Shown: positions 18,358 through 27,800 of the stretch, piece by piece
Layout of the letters: each line of letters starts with the position of its first letter
Numbering within the stretch: the first letter of the stretch is position 1
NCBI GenBank assembly: GCA_050251815.1
Contig: JBFWMB010000002.1
Span: 1 to 64,000 of the forward strand
Length of the DNA: 64,000 nt
Direction of reading: 5' to 3'
Source of the DNA: GWE2-40-63 sp050251815
Lineage (GTDB): Bacteria; Bacteroidota; Bacteroidia; Bacteroidales; SZUA-534
Notes under the pieces: model-generated
The model's database searches: none
Seen by the model: the letters and a program-made list of their open reading frames with translations, nothing else
Told to the model about the DNA's origin: nothing
Position numbers and translations under genes: made by a program

Positions 18358-19884
18358 TTACCAATATATTCCATTTACCATTAAGCCTCCGCCTTCGATG
18401 GTAACACTTCCGGAACCGATAAATTTTATGGGCAAATCAAAATCTAAGTCGGACCCCGATGCATTTAATTCCAAAAGATTCGAATTGCTTCCATAATTCC
18501 AATTTATTATTTTCGATTCATCGACGATAAATGAGGAGTCTTGCCAGAACGAGAAGGATAGATTTACATCATATGTTTTATCGGCTGGTAAATGAATGGC
18601 AATACTGTAAGTTTCTGCCGTGTCCATTTTTACACTATCGGTAATGTAAAGCACATTTAAGCCATATAGTCCATATTCAGGCACATCGAACCCGGATCCA
18701 TTTCCACAGCTCAATGTTTTCGTAAAAGTTGGTTCTGTTGCTTCGTTTTCATATATTTCAATTTCAACAGGACTGGTAACAGAGTCTGTCTCAAATAAAA
18801 TCTTGAATTCGATTTTTCCGGTTTGAGTTGATGAAAAAGTCCTTGATTTGTCGACATCATTCCAATCCGAAAAACTCCAACCCGTGTTTTCTTGAAATGC
18901 TGGAAAATACCAACGATCACCCATTATTTTAACCTTAAGACTATAACCATCTGGCACTATTGCTACCATGGAATAATTACCGCTGCAAAATTCCGTATTC
19001 TCTTCGCTTAAAATATTTGGTCCATAAACACCATTTACGGGGTATTCAATTTTTTCGGTAGGAGTATATCCGGAATTATTTATAAAATTCAGCACGTGTT
19101 TTTCAAAATTTGCTACCACCACCGATATTCCCAGGGATTCGTAACGGGCCTCAAGATTGTCACGGATAGCTTCCAAATCAAGCTTAAGTGCGGAGTTAAT
19201 CAGTTGAGATTTTAAGGTTTCACTATCGAGTGTTCCGTCTAATCGAATATCGGTACTTATGTTTGCTAATAATTCAGAAAGCTCTGCCACACTTAAATAA
19301 CCCTGAAGGATGACGGAAACCGCTATTAAAGCCGCATTTTTATCGCCAGGTTGTGAAATATCAAGCAATTCGGAGTAACCTAAACTGTCGATTGAGATTG
19401 AAAAAATGGCTAAAATTTCTTGTAGAGCCTGTTTTTTTGCATCTTCAAATTTATGCCCTTGCTCAACTAAATGTTGCACCCTGTTTTTTTCGAGTGTTGA
19501 AAGAACGTTAACATTAAGCGACGAATAGTCGGTAATGTCAGACAAGGCATATAAAATTAATGGTGCCGCAGAATTTTCGTTTTTTACTTCGTTAAAGTAA
19601 AACCCATCTGCCTTTAATTCAACATATTTTGACTTAAAAGCAACGCTGCGCAACTCAAAAGTTCCCTTGTTGTCGAGAATTTGCGCTGAATAACTTTTTC
19701 CGGTTTGAGTTAAATTTGTTTTTAACTCATGGATGGTAATGGAAGTTCCATTTAAAAAAGGCCCTTTCTGAACATAACCATTTAAATCTTTTTCAACGAT
19801 TTGTTCCTCTATGGGGTCGGTGTTTGTTTCACAGGAAAGCAGAAACACACCTAATAAAATGAAAACAAAAGCGGATTTAAGCAT
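18358..19884 (-). CDS. large lipoprotein of unknown function
   Basis: 508 residues. The signal peptide ends in LLSCETN (lipobox). The next segment, NGYVQKGPFLNGTSITIHEL, is shared by a family of bacterial surface lipoproteins of unknown role. Residues about 25-110 look like a beta-sandwich; 110-260 are helical with EKNRVQHLVEQGHKFEDAKKQALQ; the last 240 residues are beta-rich with Ser/Asp-rich turns (CSGNYSMVAIVPDG, ALSCGNGSG), as in adhesive or lectin-like modules. Monocistronic, with a terminator at its end. No enzymatic motif is visible. Confidence 0.65.
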   Translation of the reverse strand: MLKSAFVFILLGVFLLSCETNTDPIEEQIVEKDLNGYVQKGPFLNGTSITIHELKTNLTQTGKSYSAQILDNKGTFELRSVAFKSKYVELKADGFYFNEVKNENSAAPLILYALSDITDYSSLNVNVLSTLEKNRVQHLVEQGHKFEDAKKQALQEILAIFSISIDSLGYSELLDISQPGDKNAALIAVSVILQGYLSVAELSELLANISTDIRLDGTLDSETLKSQLINSALKLDLEAIRDNLEARYESLGISVVVANFEKHVLNFINNSGYTPTEKIEYPVNGVYGPNILSEENTEFCSGNYSMVAIVPDGYSLKVKIMGDRWYFPAFQENTGWSFSDWNDVDKSRTFSSTQTGKIEFKILFETDSVTSPVEIEIYENEATEPTFTKTLSCGNGSGFDVPEYGLYGLNVLYITDSVKMDTAETYSIAIHLPADKTYDVNLSFSFWQDSSFIVDESKIINWNYGSNSNLLELNASGSDLDFDLPIKFIGSGSVTIEGGGLMVNGIYW

Positions 19885-19988
19885 CGGTAAATGATTAATG
19901 ATTTGACATTGACTAACAAAGATAAAGATTATTTATTAACACGTAACCAGAATGTTGCGACTATTTTTAAAGAAATAAAAAAAAGTTA

Positions 19989-20019
19989 TTGTACAGATTA
20001 AATTCAATAATTACCTTTG
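19989..20019 (+). promoter_or_regulatory. promoter of tRNA-Val
   Basis: TTG at 19989-19991, a spacer of 20 bases and TACCTTTG at 20012-20019, seven bases before the mature tRNA 5' end. It is a clear example of the Bacteroidota -33/-7 pair. Confidence 0.7.
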
Positions 20020-20025
20020 CAGCAT

Positions 20026-20100
20026 GTTCCGCTAGCTCAGTTGGTTTAGAGCATTACCTTGACAGGGTAGGGGTCACTGGTTCGAATCCAGTGCGGAACA
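20026..20100 (+). tRNA. tRNA-Val (anticodon GAC)
   Basis: A full cloverleaf can be drawn: acceptor GTTCCGC/GCGGAAC, D stem GCTC/GAGC, anticodon stem TTACC/GGTAG with loop TTGACAG (anticodon GAC), T stem ACTGG/CCAGT with loop TTCGAAT, discriminator A. CCA is not encoded. Confidence 0.95.
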
Positions 20101-20225
20101 CAAAAAACCTACAAGTTAGCTTATCGGTTTAATGCCGGGAAAAAATAGAATTCCATGTTTTTTTGTGATAGATTTCGAGACAATGTATTTGTTTTGAAGT
20201 ATTACCTTTGCCAAAAATTTTTAGT

Positions 20226-21266
20226 ATGACAGAAGCAAAGAAAAAACTTACCCAACTAAAAGATCTGGGCGAATTTGGTTTAATTGACCGATTAACAAAA
20301 GACATAAAAATAAAGCATGCATCAACCGTAAAAGGAGTTGGTGACGATGCCGCCGTACTCGATTATACCGATAAAGAACTGGTGGTTACTACCGATCTTT
20401 TGGTTGAAGGAATCCATTTCGATTTAACTTATACGCCGCTCAAGCATTTGGGATACAAGGCTGTAGTTGTAAACCTTTCTGACGTCTACGCAATGAATGC
20501 TATTCCCAAACAAATTACCGTTTCTATTGCGTTGTCAGGTAAATTCTCGCTCGAGGCGGTTGAATTATTGTATGCTGGAATCCACAAAGCCTGCGAGCAT
20601 TACCAGGTAGATTTAATTGGCGGTGACACCACCAGTTCGGTTACCGGTTTAGCCATTAGTATTACGGCTATCGGTGAAGTGGAAAAAGGACAAGCGGTTT
20701 ATCGAAACGGTGCAAAGCCAGGTGACTTAATTTGTGTGTCGGGCGATTTGGGAGCAGCTTATGCCGGCTTGCAGATTTTAAATCGTGAGAAAGCGGTTTA
20801 TCAGGTTAATCCAAACTCTCAACCCGACATGTCGGCTTACGATTATGTTTTGGAACGTCAGTTAAAACCCGAAGCGCGGAGAGATATTGTTGAAGCCCTT
20901 AAAAAATCAGCCATTAAACCCACGTCAATGATTGATGTTTCGGATGGTTTGTCTTCTGAAATTATACACATCTGCAAACAATCGAACTGTGGAGCTAAAA
21001 TTATGGATGCCGATTTACCCATTGACGCACAAACCATACATGTTGCAGAGGAACTTAATATGGATGCGTCGTTATTGGCTTTAAGTGGAGGCGAAGATTA
21101 CGAACTCTTGTTTACCGTTAGCCCCGACGATTTGACAAAATTAAGCATGGTTGAAGGAGTACAGGTTATAGGCGAAATTGTTCCTGCCGATCAGGAGGTT
21201 AGGCTTTATGGCAAAAGCGGAGGATCAACAGCAATTACCGCACAAGGTTGGAATGCTTACTCCTAA
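20226..21266 (+). CDS. thiL: thiamine-monophosphate kinase
   Basis: About 346 residues from the ATG at 20226; a TTG start at 20208 is possible but would begin inside a TACCTTTG -7-like box (20203-20210). The enzyme phosphorylates thiamine monophosphate to thiamine diphosphate. Family motifs are GVGDDAAVLDY, VVTTDLLVEGIHFD, HLGYKAVVVNLSDVYAM, DLIGGDTTSS and IDVSDGLSSEI; ALSGGEDYELLFTV closes the PurM-like fold. Length is usual. It stands alone between tRNA-Val and a terminator. Confidence 0.93.
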   Translation: MTEAKKKLTQLKDLGEFGLIDRLTKDIKIKHASTVKGVGDDAAVLDYTDKELVVTTDLLVEGIHFDLTYTPLKHLGYKAVVVNLSDVYAMNAIPKQITVSIALSGKFSLEAVELLYAGIHKACEHYQVDLIGGDTTSSVTGLAISITAIGEVEKGQAVYRNGAKPGDLICVSGDLGAAYAGLQILNREKAVYQVNPNSQPDMSAYDYVLERQLKPEARRDIVEALKKSAIKPTSMIDVSDGLSSEIIHICKQSNCGAKIMDADLPIDAQTIHVAEELNMDASLLALSGGEDYELLFTVSPDDLTKLSMVEGVQVIGEIVPADQEVRLYGKSGGSTAITAQGWNAYS

Positions 21267-21292
21267 AAACTTAAATGAGAAGTGATAAAAAT

Positions 21293-21321
21293 AAAAAAGT
21301 CGCAGAATTTGCGACTTTTTT
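21293..21321. terminator. bidirectional intrinsic terminator
   Basis: Stem AAAAAAGTCGCA (21293-21304) and TGCGACTTTTTT (from 21310) with a five-base loop, between convergent thiL and the universal stress protein gene. Confidence 0.85.
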
Positions 21322-21340
21322 TATATAAAACACAAAAGAT

Positions 21341-22171
21341 TTAAAAGGTAGCCAGCGAAAAGTTCTGCGCTTTTCGCGGATTCACACACATAACTGGAAT
21401 TCGGGCGGTGTTCGCAATAATAAACTGCTCACTTGCTCCCATTACATAATCGAGTGTTCCTATGTTTTTTGTGGTCATTATAAGCATTAAATCGGCTTCA
21501 ATTTCTTTGGCATAATTGATGGTTGCCTGTGCAAAATTCGATGATTTTTCAGCTGTGGCTATTTCGTATTCAACGTTGTATTTGCTAATGTATTTGCGGG
21601 CAAAGGTAAGGTTTTGGTTAACCTTTTTTTCCAGGTTGCGATCACTTACATCCTGTTTTACAAAGTGAATCTTAGCTTTAAATATTTTCCCGAAATAAAT
21701 GGCCCAAATGAGTTTTTCTCGATTTTCGCTTTTGAAGTTTACCGGAAAAACAATTTTATCGTAGCTTACTTTTTCGGTAGGTGGATCTTGAACAACAATA
21801 AATGGAGCGTAAGAACTAACGATAACCTTAAGCGCCCAACTTCCGGTAAGTTTTTGCATACCTTTCATTCCATGGGTTCCCATGATAACCAGATTAATGT
21901 CTTCGTTTTCTTTAGTATATTCACCAATGGTGGTAAAAATGGTTCCTTCCTTTACAACCGCATCGGTAGCTATACCATATTTTTCTTGTGCTTGAGCAGC
22001 TTTTTCTTTTAACCTGTCGAGTCCTTCTTCAATATCTTTTTCTTTTTTAACAATGTGTAAAAGGGTAATGGTATTATCAAGGACTTTCGACATTTTTACT
22101 GCATGCGAAAGGGCATTTTCCGCTTTGTCAGTAAAATCCCAGGGTACAATTATACGTTTTCCGGCTTCCAT
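21341..22171 (-). CDS. universal stress protein with two UspA domains
   Basis: 276 residues made of two UspA-like domains. The first (1-140) starts RIIVPWDFTDKAENALSHAV and holds the nucleotide loop MGTHGMKGMQKLTGSWALKVI, close to the G-2x-G-9x-G(S/T) ATP-binding pattern. The second (about 145-270) is more divergent, with MTTKNIGTLDYVMGASEQFII. Cytoplasmic; tandem Usp proteins usually respond to starvation or oxygen stress. Single gene with its own promoter (22219-22249). Confidence 0.88.
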   Translation of the reverse strand: MEAGKRIIVPWDFTDKAENALSHAVKMSKVLDNTITLLHIVKKEKDIEEGLDRLKEKAAQAQEKYGIATDAVVKEGTIFTTIGEYTKENEDINLVIMGTHGMKGMQKLTGSWALKVIVSSYAPFIVVQDPPTEKVSYDKIVFPVNFKSENREKLIWAIYFGKIFKAKIHFVKQDVSDRNLEKKVNQNLTFARKYISKYNVEYEIATAEKSSNFAQATINYAKEIEADLMLIMTTKNIGTLDYVMGASEQFIIANTARIPVMCVNPRKAQNFSLATF

Positions 22172-22218
22172 AAAAAAGCAATTAGGTTATAGTTTAAGTA
22201 AGGCTTTGAGCCAAAAAT

Positions 22219-22249
22219 CAAATTTATGTAAAAATTTTTATTAAATCAA
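22219..22249 (-). promoter_or_regulatory. promoter of the universal stress protein gene
   Basis: Minus-strand TTG (complement of 22247-22249), a 20-base spacer and TAAATTTG (complement of 22219-22226), about 48 bases upstream of the start codon. Confidence 0.5.
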
Positions 22250-22356
22250 TTGAAAATAATAAAGCATTGAAATAAAAAAGGTTAATTTGGAACAGATTAA
22301 CAAACACACGACAATTCTATTTGTTCGTTAGTGTAGTCGGTTGTTATTTACAAAAA

Positions 22357-22384
22357 AACCCCTTTCGGTAGATTGAAAGGGGTT
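22357..22384 (-). terminator. intrinsic terminator of the lpxC/fabZ-lpxA operon
   Basis: Stem AACCCCTTTC (22357-22366) and GAAAGGGGTT (22375-22384), followed on the minus strand by a run of T. It lies 23 bases beyond the lpxA stop. Confidence 0.8.
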
Positions 22385-22407
22385 GTTGGCTTATTTTTTT
22401 AAAGAAT

Positions 22408-23178
22408 TTAACCGGCAATAATTCCTCGTTGAGAGTTTTTTACAAAACTTACAACCGTGTTCAGTTCATCTGACTTTGTTAAATCCTTGTCAATTAATTC
22501 AAGCGCTTGGGAAGTATTGTATCCTTTAGCATACAGGAGGCGGTAAACATTCTGTATGGATTTGATTTGATCGTCGGTAAATCGCCGGCGACGCAAACCA
22601 ATGGCATTGATTCCGGCATAAATCAGGGGTTCTCTGCCGGCTGTAATGTATGGTGGCACGTCTTTTCCAATTTTTGAACCTCCCTGAATAATTACATGTG
22701 AACCAATATGCACAAATTGATGTACCAAACAACCGCCACTTAAAATAGCAAATTCGTCGATGTCAACTTCACCGGCAATTTGAGTGGCATTACCAATAAT
22801 TACATTGTCGGCAATACGGCAGTCGTGTGCAACGTGTGAGTAAGCCATCAACAGGCAATTGTTTCCGATTCGTGTGTCGCCTTTTGCTGCAGTTCCCCGG
22901 TTAACGGTTACGCATTCGCGAATAGTGGTATTGTCGCCAATCAGCACCCAGGTTTCTTCTCCACGAAATTTCAGGTCTTGCGGAATTGCACCCACCACAG
23001 CTCCGTGAAAGATGCGACAGTTGCTTCCGATTTTTGTAAAGTTTTTTATTACAGCATTTGCACCAATCCACGTGTTATCACCAATTTCAACGTTTTTTTC
23101 GATGCTTACAAAAGGTTCAATAATTACGTTTTTTCCAATTTTTGCTTCAGGATGAACGTTAGCTAGTTTATATTCCAT
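22408..23178 (-). CDS. lpxA: acyl-ACP--UDP-N-acetylglucosamine O-acyltransferase
   Basis: 256 residues. First acyl transfer of lipid A synthesis. The N-terminal 190 residues are hexapeptide repeats of a left-handed beta-helix (VHPEAKIGKNVIIEPFVSI, DNTWIGANAVI). The catalytic His is in AYSHVAHDCRIAD, and GREPLIYAGINAIGLRRR and the C-terminal helices are typical of LpxA rather than LpxD. It follows lpxC/fabZ by 26 bases, so the two early lipid A enzymes are made together. Confidence 0.95.
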   Translation of the reverse strand: MEYKLANVHPEAKIGKNVIIEPFVSIEKNVEIGDNTWIGANAVIKNFTKIGSNCRIFHGAVVGAIPQDLKFRGEETWVLIGDNTTIRECVTVNRGTAAKGDTRIGNNCLLMAYSHVAHDCRIADNVIIGNATQIAGEVDIDEFAILSGGCLVHQFVHIGSHVIIQGGSKIGKDVPPYITAGREPLIYAGINAIGLRRRRFTDDQIKSIQNVYRLLYAKGYNTSQALELIDKDLTKSDELNTVVSFVKNSQRGIIAG

Positions 23179-23204
23179 TCCTTGTTGAGTTTCTTTTTTT
23201 AGTT

Positions 23205-24620
23205 TTATGTAGTCACTTTATTCCGCACCAACTGGGCCATTAATTCAGCATCCATTACCAGTGAGGTTCCGACAAAAACCTGTCCGCGCATATGTGCAAT
23301 ACCCCTGCGTATGGGTGAAATTAAATCGAGCCTGAAAATTAAGGTGTCACCGGGAACCACTTTTTGCTTAAAACGGACATTATCGATTTTCAAAAAATAA
23401 GTGGACCATTCTTTAGGATCGTCCACATCGTTTAATGCAAGCAAACCGCCAACCTGGGCCATGGCTTCAATCTGAAGAACGCCAGGCATCACCGGTTCCT
23501 GTGGAAAGTGACCTACAAAGAAAGGTTCGTTCATGGTAACGCACTTTACACCCACAACGGTGGTTTCGTCCATGTGGATGATTTTATCGACCAGCAAAAA
23601 CGGTGGACGATGTGGTAATACTTTCATTATATCGTTGATGTCTCGTACCGGTGGTTCGTCAGGGTAATAACGAGGTGCTACGCCGTTTTTTTGTTCAAAT
23701 TTAACAATCTGACGTATTTTATTGGCAAATTCTGTGTTAGCAAGATGTCCGGGGCGTTTTGCTATAATTTTTCCTTTTATTCGTCTACCCGCCAAAGCCA
23801 AATCGCCAATTACATCGAGTAGTTTATGACGGGCGGGTTCGTTCGAAAAATGTAGGTTAACATTATTTAAAATGCCTCGTTTTGCTTTCAAGTGGGGTTT
23901 GTTAAATAAGTCGGCAATACGGTCAAACTCTTCTTGCGGATACTCATTTTCTACAATTACAATAGCGTTTTCCAGGGCACCGCCTTTAATCAGGTTGTTC
24001 TTAAATAGGGGTTCCAGTTCGTGGAAAAAAGCAAAGGTGCGGCAGGGAGCAATTTGGGTCCCGAATTCCGACAAATCGGTTAAGCTTGCGTACTGATGCC
24101 CTAAAACTTTTGAATTAAAATCGATTAGAACATCAACACTATATTTGTGGTCAGGATAAGCAATAATTTCGATGCCTTTTTCTTCGTTTACATAGCGTAC
24201 ATTTTCGCGCACCACAAAATATTCACGGTCAATATCCTGCTCTTTGATTCCGGCTTTTTGAAGCACTTCAAAAAAGCGAATAGAGCTTCCGTCCATAATA
24301 GGGGTTTCAGGACCGTCAATTTCAATAAGCAGGTTGTCAATTTCGAGACTGTAGGCTGCAGCTAATACGTGTTCAATGGTAGAAACGCGGGCTTCACCTT
24401 TTGCGATAGTAGTTCCCCGGGCAGTATCAACCACATTTTCGGCCAAAGCCGGAATAATTGGTTGTTTATCGAGGTCGACCCGTTTAAATTTATAACCATA
24501 ATCTTCGGGAGCAGGCTTAAATGTCATGGTAACATTAATGCCTGTGTGCAAGCCGACTCCAGTTAAAGAAACCTCGGTTGCTATCGTTTTTTGCCTATCA
24601 GTCATAAGTTCTTTATTCAT
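23205..24620 (-). CDS. lpxC: bifunctional UDP-3-O-acyl-GlcNAc deacetylase / 3-hydroxyacyl-ACP dehydratase
   Basis: About 470 residues. The start is placed at 24620 (24605 equally likely); the frame is open to 24671 but that would begin upstream of the promoter's -7 box. The N-terminal 300 residues are LpxC: SLTGVGLHTG, zinc His in STIEHVLAAAY, and HKLLDVIGDLALAGR with the second His and the Asp. The C-terminal 150 are FabZ: VLPHRPPFLLVDKI with the active His and GHFPQEPVMPGVLQIEAMAQ with the Glu. This fusion is a Bacteroidota trait. It commits UDP-sugar to lipid A and dehydrates 3-hydroxyacyl-ACP, the point where lipid A and fatty-acid synthesis compete. Confidence 0.95.
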   Translation of the reverse strand: MNKELMTDRQKTIATEVSLTGVGLHTGINVTMTFKPAPEDYGYKFKRVDLDKQPIIPALAENVVDTARGTTIAKGEARVSTIEHVLAAAYSLEIDNLLIEIDGPETPIMDGSSIRFFEVLQKAGIKEQDIDREYFVVRENVRYVNEEKGIEIIAYPDHKYSVDVLIDFNSKVLGHQYASLTDLSEFGTQIAPCRTFAFFHELEPLFKNNLIKGGALENAIVIVENEYPQEEFDRIADLFNKPHLKAKRGILNNVNLHFSNEPARHKLLDVIGDLALAGRRIKGKIIAKRPGHLANTEFANKIRQIVKFEQKNGVAPRYYPDEPPVRDINDIMKVLPHRPPFLLVDKIIHMDETTVVGVKCVTMNEPFFVGHFPQEPVMPGVLQIEAMAQVGGLLALNDVDDPKEWSTYFLKIDNVRFKQKVVPGDTLIFRLDLISPIRRGIAHMRGQVFVGTSLVMDAELMAQLVRNKVTT

Positions 24621-24646
24621 TGTTTTATAATCGATTAAAGATCGTG

Positions 24647-24677
24647 CAAAAATATACTTTTTATTACACAATACAAA
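24647..24677 (-). promoter_or_regulatory. promoter of lpxC/fabZ
   Basis: Minus-strand TTTG (complement of 24674-24677), a spacer of 19 bases and TATTTTTG (complement of 24647-24654). It argues against any start codon further upstream than 24620. Confidence 0.55.
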
Positions 24678-24806
24678 AGAGCGGCAATTTTTGGTAAACT
24701 ATTAAAGCAGCTATCCGTTTAGTGAGCATATTTTTTAAAAGGCTCTTACTTGGTCACAATTCGTTTATTTTATTAAGTTAGCCGTCAAATACAGCTGTTT
24801 ATTACT

Positions 24807-27800
24807 ATGATAACTCTACTTAATGCCAAAGAAAATAATCTTAAATCGATAAAATTAAACCTGCCCGAAAATAAATTAATAGTGGTTACCGGGGTTTCAG
24901 GTTCCGGAAAATCGACCCTGGTTTATGTTGTGCTTTTTCAGGAAGCTCGCCGCCGTTATTTAGAAACATTTTCGTCTAACGCCAGGCTTTTTATGGGTAA
25001 ACTAAACCAGCCCGATGTTCAGTACCTTTCTGGTTTATCACCGGCCATAGCACTACAGCAAAAATCGATGGTTAACTCTCCTCGGGCAACTGTTGGAACC
25101 CTTACTGAGGTTTATGATTTACTCCGATTGTTGTTTGCCCGGGTCGGTAGCGATAAGCGAGTGGATAAATCGATTCCCATCGATCGAAGTTTTTTTTCGT
25201 TCAATACCCCCAAAGGCGCATGTGAAATTTGTAGCGGTTTGGGTGTTAATGATGCAATAAACCCTGACTTACTGATTCAGGATGCCAATAAATCCATCCG
25301 TGAAGGAGCCTTTGCAATGACAACACCCAGCGGTTATATTGTCTACTCCCAGGTAACCATGGATGTGCTTAATCAGGTTTGTCAGGCAGAGGGTTTTTCG
25401 GTCGATATTCCATGGAAAGATTTGACCCAAGCACAAAAAAGGGTGGTTTTATTTGGAAGCAAAAAAATTACCGTCCCATTCGGAAAGCATCCGCTTGAAT
25501 CGAGGATGAAGTGGAGTGGAATTACAGCAAAGCCTCGCGAAGAAAGTTTCTATAAAGGAATTATTCCTGTTATGGAAGAAATTTTAAAGCGCGACAGAAA
25601 CCCAAATGTCTTGCGCTTTGCCAATTCTATTCCGTGTAAAAGCTGTGGTGGTTCCCGGCTGAAACCAGCGGTTCAGCAGGTATTATTTGGTGGAAAAAAC
25701 TTAGTGGATTTGAGCCGGATGACACTTTTAGATTTGGCTGCTTTTTTTGAAACCATCGCTTTAAATGCTCATGAAAAAGTGGTTGCTGAGCCCATTATTC
25801 AAGCACTTTTGAAAACCATTCGCCTGGTAAACAAGGTGGGGCTTGGTTTTTTAACATTGAATCGTTCGGCTCAAACCTTATCGGGAAGCGAAACTCAACG
25901 TTTGCGTTTGGCAAAGGTTGCAGCATCGGGTATGCGTGGTTTGCTTTATGTTTTTGATGAACCGTCAACGGGTATGCATCCAACGGAAACCCGAAACCTG
26001 ATGGAAGTTCTTTTTAGCTTACGCGATGCTGAAAACACGGTGCTTTTAGTGGAGCACAACCCGCAGGTAATTCAATACGCCGATTGGATTGTGGATTTAG
26101 GACCAGGGGCCGGTGAAAATGGGGGGCACGTACTCTTTTCTGGAAAAGCCATTGACTTTTTCAATCAAAAAACAATCGGAAACAGCGAAACCTTGAAGTA
26201 TTTTAAAAACCCGCCCAAGTTTAAAAGTCAAATAAGACCTTACCTTGGTGAAATAGTTATTTCGGGGGCAAAAGTACACAACCTGCAAAACGTGCAGGTT
26301 GCTTTTAAAACAGGGGCCTTAAATGTGATTACCGGGATTTCAGGTTCAGGAAAAACCAGTCTGGTGCATCATGTATTGGGTCGTTATTTTAAAAATAAGT
26401 TTGAGAAAAAGCCGGTACAGTTCACTTCTTTTGAATTCATTGAAGGAGACGAGTCCATTAAAAAACTTATTGAAATCGATCAATCGTCAATAGGAAAAAC
26501 GCCACGCAGCAATGCTGCTACATATACAGGCCTTTCCGAAGAGTTTCGAAATCTTTTTGCCCGTTTACCTCAGGCTAAAGTAAAGCAACTCACTAAAAAC
26601 CATTTTTCGTTCAATACCCCTGCAGGGCGATGTCCCAAATGTGCTGGAGCTGGTTATGAGCAAATTGGAATGCATTTGCTGGGAAACGTGGAGTTGGTTT
26701 GCAGTGAATGTAATGGCAAGCAGTTTAAAGACGAAGTGCTTTCGATTCACTTTCGGGAAAAGAATCTGGCAGAGATATATGCCATGACTATTGATGAGGC
26801 TAGCAATTTTTTTTCGGAGGTGCCTAAAATAATGGATTATTTACACAAGCTGCAGCAGGTTGGTCTGGGGTATTTAACTTTAAATCAACGATCAAGCAGC
26901 TTATCGGGAGGCGAGGCACGAAGGGTAAAACTGGCCAAACAGTTGGTAAAAACAAGCAAGGAGTCCACCTTATTTATTATTGATGAACCGGCATCAGGCC
27001 TGCACCCATATGATGTTGATGTGTTGCTTAAAAATCTGAACCAATTGGTGGATCAAGGGCATACGGTAGTTCTGGTTGAACAGAGTCAGCAAATAATTAA
27101 GCAAGCCGATTATTTGATTGAATTGGGTCCCGGCAGCGGAGACAAAGGAGGTAAACTGGTTTACCAGGGAAAGCCATCCGGAATTGAACAGGTAAAAGGC
27201 TCGCCTACGGCTCAAGCCTTAACTGTTGAAAAAGAAGTGGTTGAAACCAGTCCGAAACCTGTTTTTGAACGCTTCGGACCCATAGAATTAAGGGGAGTAA
27301 GTACGAACAATTTAAAACAAGTTGACGTAGATATTCCCTTTAATAAACTTACCGTAATTACTGGAATTTCCGGTAGTGGAAAATCGTCGCTGGCTTTTGA
27401 CACCCTATTTGCCGAAGGGCGTCAACAATATGCAGAAAGCTTTTCAGCTTATGTTCGAAATCGTTTAAATATAAATTCACAGGCTCGTTATGAAAGTATT
27501 TTGGGTCTGATGCCAACGTTGGCTATAAATCAGCAAAGTCTGGCCAATAACGAACGCTCTACAGTAGGAACCATTACTGATATTTACGATACAATACGTT
27601 TACTATTTGCCCGTGTAGGAAAAAAATCCGAGTTGATTGATAATCCGTTAAGTTCCTGGTTTTCGTTCAATCACGAACAAGGTGCTTGTCCACAGTGCCA
27701 GGGATTGGGTTTCCAAACAGTTTGTGATTCTGAAAAATTAATCTCAGATACTGATAAAGCTTTGATAGATGGGGCGATGAATGGTAGCAAAGCGGGTAAG